A stretch of DNA of 10,191 nucleotides, from positions 1 to 10,191 of the forward strand of contig URNU01000028.1 in assembly GCA_900549275.1 (NCBI GenBank), written 5' to 3'. The translations under genes and the position numbers were made by a program. The notes below the pieces were generated by a model. That model worked only from the letters and a program-made list of their open reading frames with translations. It did no database searches and was not told where the DNA came from. Positions within the stretch are counted from its first letter, which is position 1; each line of letters begins with the position of its first letter. This DNA is from an uncultured Collinsella sp. Its GTDB lineage: Bacteria; Actinomycetota; Coriobacteriia; Coriobacteriales; Coriobacteriaceae. Positions 5,727 through 10,191 of the stretch are shown piece by piece.

Positions 5727-7841
5727 CTAGACCTGGTCGGCGCCCGCCGTCTCCAAACCGATCAAACGGAACGGATCGGCCACGCCACCGATCGACTTTT
5801 GGAGCTCGCGCTGGCGCTGAGAATCTTGCATCGCTTGCATCGTCAGCACACGGCGCGCCTCATCGTCGAGCGACCGGTCCTGACGTAGCTTGGCCTGTGC
5901 GGCGCGCATGCGGCGCTTGATGGTGTAGAGCTCGAGGGTATCAAGCATAAACACGATGTTCGTCTCGGTGGGGTGCTTGCTCGTCGACGAAATACGCCCG
6001 GCGCTGACAAGCGACGCTGCCTCGGGACACACCGCGCGCGCCGCATCCATGCACGCCGTGGGGTCGGTGCCCGGCGGCGTCGCAAGCACGGCCCACGCGA
6101 TGGACTCGTGACGCGGATCCACCCACTCGATCGAGCAGATGCGGTCGGCATACGTGCGGAACAGGTCGGGGTAGCTCGTGAGCATCGTCAACAGCTCGCG
6201 CTCCCCCGCCAAAGACTTTCGCTCCAGGTCGGTCAGCACGATCGGCATCGTCGGTGCCGTGGGCGCGCCCGTAGCGTCGGCAACCGGCGCCGCGCCATCC
6301 ACACCAACCGGCACATCGATCGGCGGCATATCGTCGACGACCTCGACCGGCGCGGCCCCGTAGGCCTCGAGCGGAACATAGTCGTACGGTTCTTCCTCGA
6401 CCGGCGTGGACACCGGCGGCGTCACCCCCGACGCCCAAGCACCGCGAGACGTCCCCTGCGAACCAGACGCTCGACCGCCCGCGCCGCCTGCACGCTCGGC
6501 CTGTGCCCGCTGGCGCTCGTAGTTCTGCTCGCGACGACGCTCGGCGTCCTCGCGTTTGGCAACATCGCGAAACACACGGCCCGAGCTCGAACGCACCGTC
6601 TCCAAATCCAAACCCAGCAGGTCGGCAATCTGGATAAAGTACGTATCGATCATGTAGCTTTCGCGCAGCGGATAGATGAGCGTCAGCGCATCCTCAAGCG
6701 CCTTGGCACGACCGCCCGGCGTGGTGATGTCGCTAGACTCCTGCAGTGAGCGGTACACAAAGTCCATGAGGGGCTCGGCGGCATCGATGCGCGCCTGCAG
6801 TGCCTCCCCGCCATGCGCGGTGATGAACTCCATGGGGTCGTTGCCGTCGGGAAGCACCACGCAGCGCAGATCCATCGAATCCTGCTCGATAAACTGAATC
6901 GCGCGGCGCGCAGCCTTTTGACCGGCGGCATCGCCGTCGAACATATACACAATGCGCTTGGCAAAACGGGTGAGCGTCTTTACATGATGTTCCGTCAGCG
7001 CCGTGCCCAGCGTGGCGACGACGTTTTTAATCCCCGCCTCCCAGCAGGCGATGCAGTCGGTATATCCCTCCACCACGATGGCGGTATCCTGCGCGACGAT
7101 AAACTCCTTGGCCCAGTTAAAGCCGTAGAGGTTTCGCTTTTTATGGAACACGCTCGTCTCGGCGGTGTTGAGGTACTTAGGCTGTCCGTCGCCCATAATG
7201 CGCCCGCCAAAGGCGATGTTATGACCCTGCTCGTCAAAGATGGGAAACATCACGCGGTCGTAAAAACGGTCGGCAAGCTGCCCGCGCCCACGGCTCACGG
7301 CCACGTTGGCGTCGATCATCTCCTGCGGGGTAAAGCCCGCCTGCGACAGATGCGACACCAGCATGTTGCGACCCGGCGCAAAGCCCAGGCAGTAGCGGCG
7401 GCAGACGTCGCCACCCATACCGCGGCTCGCAAAGTACTCGCGCGGACGGCTGTCCTTACCGCGCATAAGCATGGTGTGATAGAACTGGGCGGTTTCGGCA
7501 CACAGGTCATAGATGCGGGCGCGCTTGGTGCCGCGCTCGCGATGGGCGCCGGTATCGTGCAGCTCAATGCCGGCACGGTCGGCCAGGTAGCGAATCGACT
7601 CGGGAAAGCTCAGGTTCTCGCGCTTCATGATATAGGTGAAGACGTCGCCGCCCTCACCACAGCCAAAGCAATGCCACACCTGCGTGGCGGGGATAATGTG
7701 AAACGACGGGGTCTTTTCGCCATGGAAGGGACAGCAACCCCAAAACTCATGGCCGCGGGGCTTGAGCTCAACCGTTTCCTGCACGATGGCAACCAGATCG
7801 GACGCAGCGCGCACCTGGTCTTTTTCCTCATCGCTAATCAC
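5727..7841 (-). CDS. dnaG: DNA primase DnaG
   Basis: DnaG makes the RNA primers for Okazaki fragments and for replication start, working with the replicative helicase. It has 704 residues against about 580-610 in E. coli or Bacillus. Seen: the CHC2 zinc-binding domain, with CPFHGEKTPSF and WHCFGCGEGGDVF giving ligands Cys37, His40, Cys58 and Cys61. The polymerase core has DRFYDRVMFPIFD (191-203) and FGGR (211-214), and the TOPRIM part has VEGYTD with Glu258 and FDGDAAG with Asp302 and Asp304. The C-terminal part (about 536-704) is the expected helicase-binding region and is divergent. Most of the extra length is a low-complexity linker at 430-535. It starts at GTG, with GGGGGTGA 6 nt upstream inside the end of ribF, and overlaps ribF by 8 nt, so translation is probably coupled. 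Confidence 0.97.
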   Translation of the reverse strand: MISDEEKDQVRAASDLVAIVQETVELKPRGHEFWGCCPFHGEKTPSFHIIPATQVWHCFGCGEGGDVFTYIMKRENLSFPESIRYLADRAGIELHDTGAHRERGTKRARIYDLCAETAQFYHTMLMRGKDSRPREYFASRGMGGDVCRRYCLGFAPGRNMLVSHLSQAGFTPQEMIDANVAVSRGRGQLADRFYDRVMFPIFDEQGHNIAFGGRIMGDGQPKYLNTAETSVFHKKRNLYGFNWAKEFIVAQDTAIVVEGYTDCIACWEAGIKNVVATLGTALTEHHVKTLTRFAKRIVYMFDGDAAGQKAARRAIQFIEQDSMDLRCVVLPDGNDPMEFITAHGGEALQARIDAAEPLMDFVYRSLQESSDITTPGGRAKALEDALTLIYPLRESYMIDTYFIQIADLLGLDLETVRSSSGRVFRDVAKREDAERRREQNYERQRAQAERAGGAGGRASGSQGTSRGAWASGVTPPVSTPVEEEPYDYVPLEAYGAAPVEVVDDMPPIDVPVGVDGAAPVADATGAPTAPTMPIVLTDLERKSLAGERELLTMLTSYPDLFRTYADRICSIEWVDPRHESIAWAVLATPPGTDPTACMDAARAVCPEAASLVSAGRISSTSKHPTETNIVFMLDTLELYTIKRRMRAAQAKLRQDRSLDDEARRVLTMQAMQDSQRQRELQKSIGGVADPFRLIGLETAGADQV

Positions 7842-8841
7842 GGATGCTCACCCCCTGCTCACCCAAATGATGACGAATATCGTCAATATTACCCTCGACG
7901 GTCGCGATAAGCTCGTCCAGCGAATCGAACACGCGCGACGGGCGCAGCCAGCGCGTAAACGCCAGCGACACCGAGGCGCCGTACAGGTCGCCCGCATACC
8001 CGATCAAATTGGCCTCGAGATGCGCCGAGGCGGCATCGTCGGCATACGTCGGCGGCAGGCCCACGTTGACAGCGGCAGGCCATACGGTATCGTCGACCAG
8101 AACAAGACCCTCGTAGACACCATCGGCAGGCACCTGAATACCCTCAGGGACCTGGATGTTTGCCGTGGGAAAACCCATGTCGGAACCCTGGTGACGACCG
8201 CCGGCAACAATACCTCGCAACATGTACGGGCGGCCGAGCAGCTCGGCAGCAAGCTCAACATGACCCTGGCGCAGCTCCTGGCGAATACGGGTAGCGCAGA
8301 TTGTCTGCCCATCGACGCACAGCAGCTCGTGGCCATAGACGTCAACTCCGTGCTCGGAACCCCATGTCTGCATCTCGGCAACGCCCGAGGCGCCGCCGCG
8401 ACCCAGCCTAAAGTCGCTGCCCACACGAATCGAGCGGATATCGACGACGCGCGACAGCAGCTTAAGAAAGCCCACATGGTCGAGAGCCGCCACCGCAGGC
8501 GTGAAGGGAACGGCCACAACCGCATCGACCCCGGTGAGAGCCAGGGCATGCAGACGGTCGGCCGTCGTCATCAGTTTTTGAGCGGGCGAGGGACTCACCA
8601 CCACGTCCGGGTCGGGATCGAAAGTGACCACGACCGCCTTGCAGCCGTGGTCACGCGCATCGCGAACGACCGCGTCAATCAGTTCGTGATGTCCCCGATG
8701 CACACCGTCGAACACGCCGATGGCGATCGACGCGGCGCCCAGGCACGCGCAATTATCAAATGCATCGGCGGCGACGATGCGGGCCTCATCCGACTCGCCC
8801 GCGAAAAAAATACGCGCGAGCTCGTGAGAGGCCAGCATCAT
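7834..8841 (-). CDS. ribF: Bifunctional riboflavin kinase / FAD synthetase RibF
   Basis: RibF converts riboflavin to FMN and then FAD in the cytoplasm. From the chosen start it has 335 residues, against a usual length near 310. The N-terminal FAD synthetase domain shows GVFDGVHRGHH (42-52), VTFDPDP (72-78), VGSDFRLGRGG (140-150) and CATRIRQEL (182-190). The C-terminal riboflavin kinase domain shows LLGRPYMLRGIVAGG, GFPTANI (223-229), NVGLPPTY and GDLYG. The reading frame stays open upstream to 8979, but that part lies inside truB. I start at the ATGATG at 8841, where ATGA overlaps the truB stop by 4 nt. Kinase-domain motifs deviate from the common consensus: GGRHQGSDMGFPTAN where HG...GRT.GFPTAN is usual, and LEANLIGY where a VEVHLLDF-like stretch is usual; the glutamate is kept. 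dnaG follows with overlap. Confidence 0.93.
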   Translation of the reverse strand: MMLASHELARIFFAGESDEARIVAADAFDNCACLGAASIAIGVFDGVHRGHHELIDAVVRDARDHGCKAVVVTFDPDPDVVVSPSPAQKLMTTADRLHALALTGVDAVVAVPFTPAVAALDHVGFLKLLSRVVDIRSIRVGSDFRLGRGGASGVAEMQTWGSEHGVDVYGHELLCVDGQTICATRIRQELRQGHVELAAELLGRPYMLRGIVAGGRHQGSDMGFPTANIQVPEGIQVPADGVYEGLVLVDDTVWPAAVNVGLPPTYADDAASAHLEANLIGYAGDLYGASVSLAFTRWLRPSRVFDSLDELIATVEGNIDDIRHHLGEQGVSIRD

Positions 8842-9770
8842 CGAACACCGCCGATCGCCTGCGGAAAGACATGCTCCATAACAAAGCGACCGCCCTCGAT
8901 ACGGGCAAGCGCCTTGAGCCCGCCATCGAGCACCAGCGCAAACGGCGCCTTCGACGCATCGAAGCTCGCAAGCGCGCACTCAATAGGAATACGACGTCCG
9001 CACAGCAGATCGTCGGCAAGATCACCCGGCAAGTCGACGCGCGTGGCGCCCAGTGCCGCAATGGGATCCAGGGCAAAGCCGGCAGCGGACTCGGCAGAAA
9101 GCTCCTCGACCGCATGGCAGGCACCGATTGAAACAACACCGGAGGACGTACGGCGCAGCGCGGAAATATGTGCCGCGTTGTCGCAGGCACGACCCAGGTC
9201 GCGAGCGAGCGCACGGATATAGGTGCCCTTACTCACCGAAAACGCCACAGTCCAAACGCAAGCGTCGCCCTCGCCGTTCACGGCAATCAGGTCGGCGGAA
9301 TACACCTCGACCGGACGCGGGGGCAACTCAACGGCATTGCCCTCGCGCGCAGCCTTATAGGCGCGCACGCCGTTGACCGAAATGGCCGAAAACGCCGGCG
9401 GCACCTGCATCTGAGGGCCCAACATGGCGCACAGGTGCTCGCGGGCATAGGACGGATCACGCAGGTCGGCGGCAACGGGCACCGTGCGGACGGCCTCGCC
9501 CTCCGCATCATCGGTATTGGTCTCAACGCCAAACGAGATGTCGGCGACGTAGCTTTTGGTATCGAGCGTGAGCATGCCCAACAGACGCGTTGCCTGACCC
9601 ACGCCCACCACCATGACACCCGATGCCATGGGGTCGAGCGTTCCGGCATGACCGACGCGCCGCTCATGGAGGGCGCGCCGGCATAGCGAAACCACGTCGT
9701 GGGACGTGCAGCCCACCGGCTTATCGACGGCGAGCAGCATATTAAGTTGAGAAGGTGTACGACGAGCCAT
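8838..9770 (-). CDS. truB: tRNA pseudouridine-55 synthase TruB
   Basis: TruB isomerises uridine 55 in the T-loop of tRNAs. It has 310 residues, normal for the family. Near the N-terminus are LLAVDKPVGCTSHDVV and the active-site motif RRVGHAGTLDPMASG with catalytic Asp46. Further on are YVADISFGVETNTDDAEG, PPAFSAISVNGVRAYKAAREG and KGTYIRALARDLG (around 200-212), all characteristic. The C-terminal part resembles a short PUA-like region and is less conserved. The ATG lies 15 nt after nrnA, with GGATGG just upstream. The stop codon overlaps the ribF start as ATGA. The tRNA-Asn in this window carries TTC in its T-loop and would be an expected substrate. Confidence 0.96.
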   Translation of the reverse strand: MARRTPSQLNMLLAVDKPVGCTSHDVVSLCRRALHERRVGHAGTLDPMASGVMVVGVGQATRLLGMLTLDTKSYVADISFGVETNTDDAEGEAVRTVPVAADLRDPSYAREHLCAMLGPQMQVPPAFSAISVNGVRAYKAAREGNAVELPPRPVEVYSADLIAVNGEGDACVWTVAFSVSKGTYIRALARDLGRACDNAAHISALRRTSSGVVSIGACHAVEELSAESAAGFALDPIAALGATRVDLPGDLADDLLCGRRIPIECALASFDASKAPFALVLDGGLKALARIEGGRFVMEHVFPQAIGGVR

Positions 9771-9785
9771 GTACCATCCAAAAAG

Positions 9786-10191
9786 TTAGAGCTCGACGGT
9801 CACCGAAGCGGGATCCTCCCCTACCAGCTCGGCCAGCATGGGAAGTGCCGCGGTGAGCGTCTCGGAAATCGTTCCGGCGTTGGTAAAGCCGGCGGCAGCG
9901 TGGTGCCCACCTCCGCCAAAGTTGGCCGCAATCTCGGAAACATCAAGATCGCCCTTGGAGCGCAGGTTGCCGCGCACCTTGGTATCGCCCTCGATGCCCT
10001 TAAGGAACAGGCAGACCTCGACGCCCATCACCGCGCGCACCACATCGACCAGGCCGTCGCATTCATCAGAGGTGACGCCGCATTCCTTAAGGTCGCTCTC
10101 GTAGGCGTAGCTATACGCCACGCGCCCGTGCGCGACCGTCTTGATGCGACCCATGACGATGGACTTGAGGTGCAAGAACTCGACACGCATG
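9786..10191 (-). CDS. nrnA: DHH/DHHA1 phosphoesterase, NrnA-type (5' part beyond window)
   Basis: Only the last 135 codons or so are in the window; the frame is open through the right edge, so the Met at 10190 is probably internal. The visible part is the DHHA1 domain: VDVVRAVMGVEVCLFL, then KVRGNLRSKGDLDVSEIA, and the glycine-rich GGGGHHAAAG typical of NrnA-like enzymes. NrnA degrades short oligoribonucleotides and dephosphorylates pAp; some relatives cleave c-di-AMP. The catalytic DHH motifs would be upstream and cannot be checked here. Placement directly before truB-ribF matches the common infB-rbfA-nrnA-truB-ribF order, which supports NrnA over a RecJ exonuclease. The family assignment is firm; the exact substrate is inferred. 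Confidence 0.88.
   Translation of the reverse strand, partial: MRVEFLHLKSIVMGRIKTVAHGRVAYSYAYESDLKECGVTSDECDGLVDVVRAVMGVEVCLFLKGIEGDTKVRGNLRSKGDLDVSEIAANFGGGGHHAAAGFTNAGTISETLTAALPMLAELVGEDPASVTVEL

Noticed and set aside
6813..7910. Plus-strand open frames opposite dnaG and continuing into ribF and truB (also 7762-9222)
   Set aside because: They are antisense to motif-rich genes, lack domains and plausible ribosome-binding sites, and reflect high GC at third positions.
8842..8979. N-terminal extension of ribF by 46 residues
   Set aside because: The extra residues (Cys/Arg/Gly-rich) fall entirely inside truB in another frame. The ATGA overlap at 8838-8841 gives a better start and a usual RibF N-terminus.

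Overview
This is a core housekeeping segment of a GC-rich bacterial chromosome, and every gene I can support lies on the minus strand. Transcription therefore runs from high to low coordinates. The gene order nrnA-truB-ribF, the actinobacterial-type primary sigma factor (acidic then basic N-terminal stretch, region 4 ending LRHPSRSSKLKDYIES) and the codon usage suggest an actinobacterium. Together with the adjacent yloU-fakA-recG block they point to class Coriobacteriia (Collinsella/Olsenella-like). The taxonomic call is inference (about 0.6 confidence); no marker here is decisive.

Layout in the direction of transcription. (1) 10191-7834: the 3' end of an nrnA-type DHH phosphoesterase gene, then truB and ribF, spaced or overlapped as one operon. 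(2) 7841-4270: dnaG (primase) and rpoD (primary sigma), the core of the classical macromolecular synthesis operon. dnaG overlaps the end of ribF by 8 nt, so the translation/tRNA-modification operon appears to run straight into it. (3) 4269-4110: a 160-nt intergenic region with the rpoD terminator hairpin, a 28-bp perfect palindrome, and a strong-looking tRNA promoter with two helically phased A-tracts. (4) 4109-4035: tRNA-Asn(GUU) with encoded CCA, followed at once by an intrinsic terminator. (5) 3840-1: yloU (Asp23/Gls24 family), fakA/yloV (fatty acid kinase) and the first 594 codons of recG, in the order known from Firmicutes.

Functionally the right half makes replication primers (DnaG), the main sigma factor (RpoD), flavin cofactors (RibF), tRNA pseudouridine-55 (TruB) and an enzyme that clears nano-RNA/pAp (NrnA). 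The left half activates exogenous fatty acids (FakA, with an off-window FakB partner), has an envelope-associated Asp23-like protein, and carries fork-rescue helicase RecG.

I see no mobile element, CRISPR array, defence system or clearly novel gene system. The points that merit a second look are the palindrome beside the tRNA promoter, the ribF-dnaG fusion of two operons, the long linker inside DnaG, divergent positions in RecG and RibF, and several start-codon choices that differ from the longest reading frame. The long plus-strand open frames opposite fakA and rpoD look like antisense shadows of GC-rich genes.
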